Source: Veillonella sp. (GTDB lineage Bacteria; Bacillota; Negativicutes; Veillonellales; Veillonellaceae). Taken from it: 8,600 nucleotides of DNA. The DNA lies in NCBI GenBank assembly GCA_022737715.1, contig JAIITD010000070.1, positions 1 through 8,600 of the forward strand. The letters run 5' to 3'. Positions 1-5,741 of this stretch are shown in pieces. The notes beneath the pieces are model-generated. The model was not told the origin of the DNA. It worked only from the letters and a program-made list of their open reading frames with translations, and did not search any database. The position numbers and the translations under genes were made by a program. The stretch's first letter is position 1. Every line of letters starts with the position of its first letter.

Positions 1-2265
1 AGATTATATGTCACTGTATATCCAGATGACCAAGAAGCATATGACACATGGCACAATGATTGTGGTGTAGAAGAAAGCCACATTACACGCCTTGAAGATA
101 ACTTCTGGGAAATCGGTGAAGGTCCATGCGGTCCAGATAGCGAAATCTTCTTCGACCAAGGCCCTGAACATGGTTGTGATGATCCTAACTGTGCACCTGG
201 TTGTGACTGTGACCGTTACCTTGAAATTTGGAACCTCGTGTTCACTCAATTCAATAAAATGCCAGATGGTTCTTATGAACCATTGCAACATAAAAATATC
301 GATACTGGCGCCGGTCTTGAACGATTGGCTTCCGTATTGCAACACTGCAAAACAAACTTTGAAACAGATTTGATCTTCCCAATCATAGAAGCGACTGCAA
401 AACGGGCTGGTGTTAAGTATAACGAAGACCCAAATACAGATGTATCCTTGAAAGTTATCGCTGACCATGCACGTGCTGTGACCGCGTTGATTTCCGATGG
501 TGTATTGCCATCCAATGAAGGTCGCGGTTATGTATTGCGTCGTATCTTGCGTCGCGCTGTACGTCATGGCCGTTTGCTTGGTATCGAAGGTCTATTCTTA
601 ACGCCGCTTATCGATGTAGTTGTAGATATTCTTGGTCCTGGTATCAAATCCATTGCTGAAAAACAAGACTTCGTTAAACGCGTAGTTCAAAACGAAGAAG
701 AACGTTTTAACCAAACATTGGAACAAGGTCTTGAATTATTGAACTCCTTGATCGATACATTAGCTGCTGAAAAAGCAACCGTAGTTCCTGGTACAGAAGT
801 ATTCAAACTATATGATACATATGGATTCCCTTGGGAATTAACAGAAGAAATCGCATCCGAACGCGGTTTTACAATCGACCATGAAGGCTTTGACGCTGCC
901 ATGAAAGAACAACGCGAACGCGCTCGTGAAGCTCGCGTAAAAGAAGATGCAAAGGTAGCTACACCAGATATTACATTCTTAAAAGATGAAGAACTTGTAG
1001 AAAATGAAGCGGAAACTGCATCCTCTGTATTGATGCTCGGTAAAGGCTCTGAACGCTTGCAAACTGCAGTTGATGGCGATGAAATCACCGTTATCGTACG
1101 CACTACTCCATTCCATGCTGAAGGGGGCGGTCAATTAGGCGATACAGGCTTCATCGTAGGTCCAATGGGTAAGGTAGAGGTTCATAATACAAAACGCTTG
1201 CCTGAAGGGACTGTATATCACATCGGTACTGTTGTAGAAGGTTCCATCTCTGAAGGCGACGACGTAACACTTGAAGTTGATATAGCACGTCGTGCAGCGA
1301 TGGCTCGTAACCATACAGCAACTCACTTGTTACATGCTGCATTAAAACGCGTACTTGGTGAACATGTTAACCAAGCAGGTTCTTTGGTAACACCAGATTA
1401 CTTGCGTTTCGATTTCACTCATTTCTCTCCTGTAACACAAGAGGAACTTGATCAAATCGAAGCCCTTGTAAATGAAGAAATCCTTAAGGCTACAGACCTT
1501 GCTATTGCTGAAATGTCTATGGACGAAGCAAAAGCAAAAGGTGCTATGGCACTCTTTGGCGATAAATATGGCGACGTAGTTCGCGTAGTAGAGGTTCCTG
1601 GCTTCTCCGTTGAATTGTGCGGCGGTTCCCATGTAGGCAATACAGCTTTCATCAGTTCCTTCCGTTTAACATCTGAATCCGGTATCGGTTCTGGTGTACG
1701 TCGTATTGAAGCGATTACAGGTCGTGCCGCTCTTGATGCAGCAAAACACGATCGTTTGACTATCGAACGCATTGCTGGTGAATTAAAAACTAAACCTGCA
1801 CAAGTAGAAGAACGTTTGCACCAAGTATTGGCTGAGGCTAAGGAAACAGCTAAAGAATTAGACCAAATTCGCAAAGAGGTTTCTGCTGCAGGTGCTGCTG
1901 ATATCGTAGCTGGTAAGGTTATGATTGGCGATGTAGCATTTGTTGCTGCGTCTGTGAAAGCATCCTCTATTGATGAATTGCGTGATTTCGCTGATATGGG
2001 CCTTGATAAACTAGATGGTTCTGGCGTAGTACTCGTAGGTGCCGCTATGGGCGATGACAAGGTAAACTTTGTATGTAAAGTTTCCAAAGATGTTGTCGGT
2101 AAAGGCGTAAAAGCTGGTAATATCGTTAAAGCAGCAGCTCAAGTAGCTGGTGGTAATGGCGGTGGTCGTCCAGATATGGCGCAAGCAGGCGGTAAAGAGC
2201 CAGCTAAATTGATGGATGCATTAAAAGCAGCTGGCGAAGCTGTTAAGGAAGCTCTTAACGCATAA
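1..2265 (+). CDS. alaS: Alanine--tRNA ligase, 5'-truncated by window edge
   Basis: Class II alanyl-tRNA synthetase, a cytoplasmic enzyme that charges tRNA-Ala and hydrolyses mischarged Ser/Gly-tRNA-Ala. The frame is open from base 1 to the TAA at 2263-2265, giving 754 residues. The family is usually about 870-880 residues, so roughly 120 N-terminal residues lie outside the window. Visible in order: aminoacylation-domain motif GPCGPDSEIFFD near codons 41-52, KNIDTGAGLERL near codons 98-109, the editing-domain zinc motif HTATH (H438, H442) paired with CGGSH (C540, H544), and the C-Ala glycine-rich signature GGGRPDMAQAGG near codons 720-732. All editing ligands are present, so the protein looks functional. 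A Cys cluster (C59, C64, C68, C70) sits in the catalytic-domain insert. The ATG at 238 is internal and not the true start. No T-rich terminator follows, so read-through into ireB is possible. Confidence 0.97.
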   Translation, partial: RLYVTVYPDDQEAYDTWHNDCGVEESHITRLEDNFWEIGEGPCGPDSEIFFDQGPEHGCDDPNCAPGCDCDRYLEIWNLVFTQFNKMPDGSYEPLQHKNIDTGAGLERLASVLQHCKTNFETDLIFPIIEATAKRAGVKYNEDPNTDVSLKVIADHARAVTALISDGVLPSNEGRGYVLRRILRRAVRHGRLLGIEGLFLTPLIDVVVDILGPGIKSIAEKQDFVKRVVQNEEERFNQTLEQGLELLNSLIDTLAAEKATVVPGTEVFKLYDTYGFPWELTEEIASERGFTIDHEGFDAAMKEQRERAREARVKEDAKVATPDITFLKDEELVENEAETASSVLMLGKGSERLQTAVDGDEITVIVRTTPFHAEGGGQLGDTGFIVGPMGKVEVHNTKRLPEGTVYHIGTVVEGSISEGDDVTLEVDIARRAAMARNHTATHLLHAALKRVLGEHVNQAGSLVTPDYLRFDFTHFSPVTQEELDQIEALVNEEILKATDLAIAEMSMDEAKAKGAMALFGDKYGDVVRVVEVPGFSVELCGGSHVGNTAFISSFRLTSESGIGSGVRRIEAITGRAALDAAKHDRLTIERIAGELKTKPAQVEERLHQVLAEAKETAKELDQIRKEVSAAGAADIVAGKVMIGDVAFVAASVKASSIDELRDFADMGLDKLDGSGVVLVGAAMGDDKVNFVCKVSKDVVGKGVKAGNIVKAAAQVAGGNGGGRPDMAQAGGKEPAKLMDALKAAGEAVKEALNA

Positions 2266-2276
2266 TCATAATACAT

Positions 2277-2306
2277 TTTAGATGTATATCTTGCATATGC
2301 TATAAT
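2277..2306 (+). promoter_or_regulatory. Extended -10 promoter upstream of ireB
   Basis: A consensus TATAAT lies at 2301-2306, directly preceded by TGC (2298-2300), which makes an extended -10 (TGnTATAAT). A weak -35-like TTTAGA lies at 2277-2282 with an 18-bp spacer. The predicted transcript start near 2313 leaves a leader of about 58 nt before the ireB ATG. This would let ireB-ruvX-DUF1292 be transcribed apart from alaS. Confidence 0.6.
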
Positions 2307-2328
2307 AGAAACATACAATACATATATG

Positions 2329-2348
2329 TGGGCCACTTAAGTGGCCCA
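2329..2348 (+). promoter_or_regulatory. Perfect 20-bp palindrome in the ireB leader
   Basis: TGGGCCACTTAAGTGGCCCA reads the same on both strands. It is GC-rich in an otherwise very AT-rich spacer. It lies about 16 nt after the predicted transcript start and 8 nt before the ribosome binding site. As RNA it would form an 8-bp stem with a TTAA loop; as DNA it resembles an operator for a dimeric regulator. No T-run follows, so it is not a standard intrinsic terminator for alaS. Its function is not known from sequence. Confidence 0.6.
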
Positions 2349-2355
2349 TTCATAC

Positions 2356-2364
2356 AAAGGAGGG
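2356..2364 (+). promoter_or_regulatory. Ribosome binding site that fixes the ireB start
   Basis: AAAGGAGGG ends 6 nt before the ATG at 2371, a near-perfect Shine-Dalgarno match. It decides for 2371 over the in-frame GTG at 2341, which lies inside the palindrome and has no SD. Confidence 0.85.
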
Positions 2365-2370
2365 ATACCC

Positions 2371-2631
2371 ATGAAGGTTTCAGATGAAACTATGTTATTC
2401 CGTAAAGTAGACGATGAACCGATGACTGCCGAAGAGGTATTAACTCGCGTTTATAAATCTATTCAAGAAAAAGGATATAATCCTATCAATCAAATCTTAG
2501 GTTATCTTATCTCTGGGGATCCAGCGTACATTACAAGCTATAATAATGCACGTAGTGATATTCGCCGTTTAGAACGCGATGATTTAATCGAAGAATTATT
2601 AAAAGAATACGCAAAGGCTAAACAACTATAA
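2371..2631 (+). CDS. ireB: IreB/ReoM family regulatory phosphoprotein (UPF0297, YrzL)
   Basis: An 86-residue cytoplasmic protein of the IreB/ReoM family. In Enterococcus and Listeria, family members are phosphorylated by the PASTA-domain Ser/Thr kinase and tune peptidoglycan synthesis; Listeria ReoM controls ClpCP-dependent MurA turnover. The family signature is clear: VYKSIQEKGYNPINQILGYL, then SGDPAYITSYNNARSDIR and the acidic C-terminal helix RDDLIEELLKEY. The N-terminus MKVSDETMLF aligns with enterococcal MGFTDET, where T4 and T7 are the phospho-sites. Here position 4 is Ser and T7 is kept. The length is typical of the family. The start at 2371 is fixed by the AAAGGAGGG site. The TAA overlaps the ruvX ATG by one base, so the two are likely translationally coupled. 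Confidence 0.95.
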   Translation: MKVSDETMLFRKVDDEPMTAEEVLTRVYKSIQEKGYNPINQILGYLISGDPAYITSYNNARSDIRRLERDDLIEELLKEYAKAKQL

Positions 2632-3053
2632 TGAGAATTATGGCATTAGACGTGGGCAGTCGTACCATTGGCATCGCCTGTAGTGATGCGCTATTGATGA
2701 CTGCTCAAGGTATAGAAACGATTCGTCGTACATCCTTAGAAAATGACTTTAACCGATTGCGTGAATTGATTTCAGAATACGAAGTGCATGAGCTCGTAGT
2801 AGGCATGCCGAAGAATATGAACGGCACCAAGGGTGATCGCGCTGAAAAGACGGAGGAATTCGTCGAAAAGATGAAGGCCGTTATCGATTTGCCTGTTACA
2901 TTTTGGGATGAACGTTTATCTACGGTTATGGCTGAACGTCAACTAATCGCAGCGGATGTGAGCCGTAAGAAGCGAAAGGGCGTCATCGATAAAATGGCTG
3001 CTGTCGTTATTTTACAAGGCTATTTAGACAGACTACAATTTAGTAAATCTTAA
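2631..3053 (+). CDS. ruvX: RuvX/YqgF, putative pre-16S rRNA nuclease (Holliday junction resolvase-like)
   Basis: A 140-residue RNase H-fold protein of the YqgF family, the usual length. In E. coli YqgF processes the 5' end of pre-16S rRNA; the older name RuvX comes from the resolvase-like fold. Visible motifs are LDVGSRTIGIA with catalytic D7, the VVGMPKNMNGTKG loop (residues 56-68), WDERLST (D93/E94) and DKMAAVVILQGYL with D120, so the acidic catalytic residues are intact. The ATG at 2631 shares its A with the ireB stop (TAATG). No good SD precedes it, which fits translational coupling to ireB. A second ATG three codons in (2640) is possible, but it would cut the first beta strand. Confidence 0.95.
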   Translation: MRIMALDVGSRTIGIACSDALLMTAQGIETIRRTSLENDFNRLRELISEYEVHELVVGMPKNMNGTKGDRAEKTEEFVEKMKAVIDLPVTFWDERLSTVMAERQLIAADVSRKKRKGVIDKMAAVVILQGYLDRLQFSKS

Positions 3054-3092
3054 TTCGCATAGGTATCTAATGCGAAGGTTATATCGGTTTTT
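3054..3092 (+). other. Intercistronic 7-bp inverted repeat with offset T-run
   Basis: TTCGCAT (3054-3060) and ATGCGAA (3070-3076) form a 7-bp stem with a 9-nt loop directly after the ruvX stop. A TTTTT run at 3088-3092 lies 11 nt beyond the stem, too far for a standard intrinsic terminator. It may be a weak attenuator or an RNA processing/stability hairpin between ruvX and the DUF1292 gene. Confidence 0.35.
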
Positions 3093-3119
3093 ATATACAT
3101 AATAAAGGAGGGATTACCC

Positions 3120-3410
3120 ATGGTTGATCAAAATTATGAAGGCGAAGTTTTCTATCTTGAATTTGAAGATGAAGATGGTAACAAACAATATTTTACAGAA
3201 GACGTTATCTTGAACCATGAAGGTCAAGAGTACGCTGTACTTGTTCATGTACAAGATGAAGAACATGAAGGCCAAGATGATACATATATGATTTTGGCTC
3301 GTATCGAAACAAACGATGAAGGCGTAGAAGAATACGTTCCATTGGATGAAGATGATGAAAACTTCGAAGCATTGGTAAATATGTACGAATCAATGGGGGA
3401 AGAGGAATAA
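3120..3410 (+). CDS. yrzB: DUF1292 family protein (UPF0473, YrzB-like)
   Basis: A 96-residue, strongly acidic small protein. The family core is visible: VFYLEFEDEDGNKQYFTEDVILNHEGQEYAVLVHV, followed by DTYMILARIE and an acidic tail (EEYVPLDEDDENFEALV). It has no signal peptide, membrane segment or cysteine. DUF1292 has no established biochemical role, but it lies beside alaS-ireB-ruvX-mltG in many Firmicutes. The start is set by AAAGGAGGG at 3104-3112, a leader almost identical to that of ireB. A strong terminator follows 12 nt after the stop, making this the last gene of the ireB-ruvX-yrzB group. Confidence 0.93.
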   Translation: MVDQNYEGEVFYLEFEDEDGNKQYFTEDVILNHEGQEYAVLVHVQDEEHEGQDDTYMILARIETNDEGVEEYVPLDEDDENFEALVNMYESMGEEE

Positions 3411-3422
3411 TTCCTAATCTCC

Positions 3423-3463
3423 AAAGACTCTAGTATAACGGTTGTTATGCTAGAGTCTTTTTT
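3423..3463 (+). terminator. Strong intrinsic terminator after the DUF1292 gene
   Basis: AAAGACTCTAG and CTAGAGTCTTT form the outer arms and TATAAC/GTTATG extends the stem inwards to a GGTT loop. The stem is 17 bp with one T-G wobble (3434/3449), and six T follow at 3458-3463. This is a textbook Rho-independent terminator on the + strand. It separates the ireB-ruvX-yrzB group from mltG. Confidence 0.93.
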
Positions 3464-3488
3464 GTAATTATAGAGCCTTGTGTAGTAA

Positions 3489-3519
3489 TTGACTCATGGC
3501 TATTTGATATATAGATAAT
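3489..3519 (+). promoter_or_regulatory. Candidate upstream promoter for mltG
   Basis: TTGACT at 3489-3494 is a good -35 (5/6). The -10 is less certain: GATAAT at 3514-3519 matches 5/6 but needs a 19-bp spacer, and TAGATA at 3512-3517 has a 17-bp spacer but matches poorly. It lies just past the terminator, where a new promoter is expected. Confidence 0.4.
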
Positions 3520-3552
3520 ATAAAAGAATAGATACATCGAAAGCCTTTAATA

Positions 3553-3561
3553 TGGTATAAT
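3553..3561 (+). promoter_or_regulatory. Extended -10 promoter proximal to mltG
   Basis: TGGTATAAT is a full extended -10 box. No good -35 is present 17 bp upstream, which is tolerated by extended -10 promoters. The predicted start near 3568 gives a leader of about 35 nt ahead of the SD AAAGGA (3589-3594) and the mltG ATG. Confidence 0.6.
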
Positions 3562-3602
3562 GAGATGATATACAATGGTTTGTAATAGAAAGGAACTCAT
3601 CC

Positions 3603-5015
3603 ATGAGAAAGGCCTTAAAATATGTTTCCGTCGGTGTTCTTAGCCTTGCCATACTTGGTGGCGGTGCTTTAGGTGCATCTTATTTTGTACCGAATACCTT
3701 TAACGATGACGGAGGATCTCAAGTCCTCGTAATAGGTAAGGATGCAACAGGAACAGAGATTGCCGATATGCTCTATGAACATGGGCTAATTCGGTCTACA
3801 CAGGTATTTAAATTATGGTTAGCTCTTAGTGGAACCGGTTCAAAATTACAGTCTGGTCACTACCAGATTCCAAATAAGGTATCGGTCCATGAATTAATTA
3901 ACTTATTACAAGAAGGACATGTTGAGTCCATTAAATTAACGATTCCCGAAGGCTATACAGTAGGGGATATCGCCATTGCTCTTGAAAAAGCTCAAATTAT
4001 GAAAGCTTCTGATTTCTTGGCAGAGGCAAAAACATTTGTCCCATATCCATATATGAAGGGCACAAAACCGACTACATATCCTGTAGAAGGTTTCTTGTTC
4101 CCAAGCACGTATGAGGTGCCAGTTGGCGCTACGCCAAAGGATGTCATTTTGATGATGTCTGAACAAATGAATCGCTATTTAACACCAGCCGTGAAAAAGC
4201 AAATTCAAGCACAACACATGAGTATTCATGATTTTGTAACTTTGGCGTCTATTGTTGAACGTGAATCATTATATGATGCGGACCGTCCAACTATTGCTGG
4301 TGTATTTAAGAAACGACTAGCTCATGGTATTCCATTGCAATCTGATGCAACCATTTCGTATGTACTTGGTTATGCAAAGGAAAATGTAACCATCGGTGAT
4401 ACACAATTACAAAGCCCTTATAATACATATGTAAGTAAAGGCTTGCCACCAGGACCGATTGCAAATCCTGGTAAAAAGGCATTAGATGCTGTTCTTCATT
4501 CGGAAGATACTGATTATCTATACTTTGTAGCAGATAAAGATGGTCATAACCATTTCTCTAAAACGTATGCTGAACATTTGGCTGAGGTCGAAAAAATCTA
4601 TGGTGGTGAACAAGCAAGTGCAGGCTCTTCCAATCAAGGTCAAGCACCTGCATTGGCACAAGCTGGTCCTAACTATGACGTAGCGGCTACATCCGAACCG
4701 GATTACAACTACAGCTCTGCTGAGGCTGTAGCGGCAGATTCTCAATATGTAGATGTAGAACCAACGTATACATATACGCCAACTACAGTACCGGCTGCCA
4801 CTCAAGTAACGCCTATGCCAGCAGCACCGGCGGCATCTGAACAACCGGCTACCACATCATCGTCTAGCCAAATACCAGAAAGTATGCAACAGGTTATTCC
4901 ACAACAATCGGCACCAGTTCAATCGGCACCAGCAGTGGAGGAACCTCGTGTGATAAGACCTAGCACTCAAACAGCACCTTCTTCTGGCAATAATCGAGGC
5001 GGTCTTGATAGATAA
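3603..5015 (+). CDS. mltG: Endolytic transglycosylase MltG (YceG-like) with long low-complexity C-terminal tail
   Basis: A 470-residue membrane-anchored lytic transglycosylase that cleaves nascent glycan strands and sets their length, acting at the outer face of the inner membrane. Residues 8-28 form a single N-terminal membrane segment after a basic MRKALK. The YceG domain follows: a LysM-like part (LVIGKDATGTEIADMLYEHG, about 42-61), TIPEGYTVGDIA (113-124), EGFLFPSTYEVP (162-173) and the catalytic segment LASIVERES with E219, matching E. coli E218. Then come LQSDATISY and GLPPGPIANPG. The conserved domain ends near residue 334. About 136 further residues rich in Ala, Pro, Gln, Ser, Thr and Tyr form a probably disordered extracytoplasmic tail absent from E. 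coli MltG (about 340 residues). The SD AAAGGA supports the ATG at 3603. Confidence 0.95.
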   Translation: MRKALKYVSVGVLSLAILGGGALGASYFVPNTFNDDGGSQVLVIGKDATGTEIADMLYEHGLIRSTQVFKLWLALSGTGSKLQSGHYQIPNKVSVHELINLLQEGHVESIKLTIPEGYTVGDIAIALEKAQIMKASDFLAEAKTFVPYPYMKGTKPTTYPVEGFLFPSTYEVPVGATPKDVILMMSEQMNRYLTPAVKKQIQAQHMSIHDFVTLASIVERESLYDADRPTIAGVFKKRLAHGIPLQSDATISYVLGYAKENVTIGDTQLQSPYNTYVSKGLPPGPIANPGKKALDAVLHSEDTDYLYFVADKDGHNHFSKTYAEHLAEVEKIYGGEQASAGSSNQGQAPALAQAGPNYDVAATSEPDYNYSSAEAVAADSQYVDVEPTYTYTPTTVPAATQVTPMPAAPAASEQPATTSSSSQIPESMQQVIPQQSAPVQSAPAVEEPRVIRPSTQTAPSSGNNRGGLDR

Positions 5016-5059
5016 TTAGTGTATCTAGATACTGTAAACTATTATATTGTATTAGCTTG

Positions 5060-5090
5060 TCATATACGCACATACCTTGTGCGTATATGA
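5060..5090 (+). terminator. Perfect 13-bp hairpin after mltG, probable weak terminator
   Basis: TCATATACGCACA (5060-5072) and TGTGCGTATATGA (5078-5090) are exact inverse complements around a TACCT loop. The downstream run is TTACTTTC rather than a clean T-tract, so termination may be partial. It stands between the mltG stop and the trmR promoter. A separate 12-bp palindrome GTATCTAGATAC lies nearby at 5021-5032. Confidence 0.55.
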
Positions 5091-5099
5091 TTACTTTCA

Positions 5100-5128
5100 T
5101 AGTCAAATATATAGCGGGAATTTATAAT
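5100..5128 (+). promoter_or_regulatory. Promoter of the trmR-trhP-DUF4911 unit
   Basis: TAGTCA at 5100-5105 (4/6 to TTGACA), a 17-bp spacer, and a perfect TATAAT at 5123-5128. A start 7-9 nt past the -10 falls at 5135-5137, on or next to the trmR ATG at 5136. No other promoter is evident before trhP or the DUF4911 gene. Confidence 0.65.
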
Positions 5129-5135
5129 ACATTTT

Positions 5136-5741
5136 ATGGAATTAAATGAGATATTAAATGAGCAGCGTATTTACGCGATGATTAATAATGTGCCTATCCT
5201 TCGGGAATCTGAGGTACATTTATTTGAAGAATTGATTGGATTATACCGGCCCACCTCTGTGCTAGAGGTGGGCACCGCCATTGGTTACTCTACATTACTG
5301 ATGGCACCTCTTATTGAACGAGGCGGGCGGATAACATCCATTGAACTTGATGAAGTGCGACACGAAATGGCTAAATATTATATCGGTCAATCGGCGTACA
5401 AGGATCAAATTACATTGATTAAAGGTGATGCGAAGGACGTATTAACGCAAATCAAAGGTGAATATGATCTCGTATTTCTCGATGGCCCTAAGGGACAATA
5501 CCTTAATCAGCTAGAGGTCATATTGCCTCATGTGAAAGAAGGTGGCGTCATCCTTGCCGATAATGTTCTCTTTAGAGGCTATGTGCGTGGCGATAAAGAG
5601 GCTCCGCATCGATTCAAAACTATTGTTAAGCGATTACAAGCGTATTTAGCATATGTAGAAAATAAAGAATTATTTAACACCACCATTTACCCGATGGGGG
5701 ATGGCATGAGTGTAAGTGTGTGGAAAGGACACAACAAATAA
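5136..5741 (+). CDS. trmR: tRNA 5-hydroxyuridine methyltransferase (TrmR/YrrM-like O-methyltransferase)
   Basis: A 201-residue class I SAM-dependent O-methyltransferase of the COMT-like family. In B. subtilis TrmR methylates 5-hydroxyuridine to 5-methoxyuridine at tRNA wobble position 34. Visible: SAM motif I VLEVGTAIGYS (42-52), acidic ribose-binding SIELDE (68-73), GDAKDVL (97-103), YDLVFLDGPKGQY (110-122) and GGVILADNVLFRG (136-148). D116, D142 and N143 are the expected metal ligands. The next gene is the matching hydroxylase trhP, which supports the tRNA role over a small-molecule methyltransferase. The ATG at 5136 has no SD and lies at the predicted transcript start, so translation may be leaderless. 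An internal ATG at 5178 would delete 14 residues that fit the family. The stop overlaps the trhP start by one base. Confidence 0.88.
   Translation: MELNEILNEQRIYAMINNVPILRESEVHLFEELIGLYRPTSVLEVGTAIGYSTLLMAPLIERGGRITSIELDEVRHEMAKYYIGQSAYKDQITLIKGDAKDVLTQIKGEYDLVFLDGPKGQYLNQLEVILPHVKEGGVILADNVLFRGYVRGDKEAPHRFKTIVKRLQAYLAYVENKELFNTTIYPMGDGMSVSVWKGHNK
5249..5273 (+). other. GC-rich perfect hairpin inside the trmR coding region
   Basis: GCCCACCTCT (5249-5258) and AGAGGTGGGC (5264-5273) pair exactly across a GTGCT loop, a 10-bp stem with 7 G-C pairs. It encodes PTSVLEVG, the start of SAM motif I, beginning 113 nt into the gene. No T-run follows, so it is not an intrinsic terminator. It may simply follow from codon choice, or slow or regulate translation. 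Confidence 0.5.

Noticed and set aside
4..567. 187-residue open frame on the minus strand
   Set aside because: It is the antisense shadow of alaS, with no recognisable family pattern. The + strand frame carries AlaRS motifs throughout.
1452..2087. 211-residue open frame on the minus strand
   Set aside because: Shadow of alaS with Ser/Thr/Ala-rich composition from antisense reading; it overlaps the editing domain and C-Ala region on the + strand.
2341..2370. Upstream GTG start adding 10 residues to IreB
   Set aside because: It lies inside the palindrome and has no SD. The ATG at 2371 has a near-perfect SD at the right spacing and matches the family N-terminus.
3054..3092. Intrinsic terminator between ruvX and the DUF1292 gene
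   Set aside because: The stem is only 7 bp and the T-run begins 11 nt past it. A far better terminator follows yrzB at 3423-3463.
5720..5740. Upstream GTG start adding 7 residues to TrhP
   Set aside because: The family begins near MELLxPAGN and needs no extension. The SD AAAGGA lies downstream of this GTG and serves the ATG at 5741.
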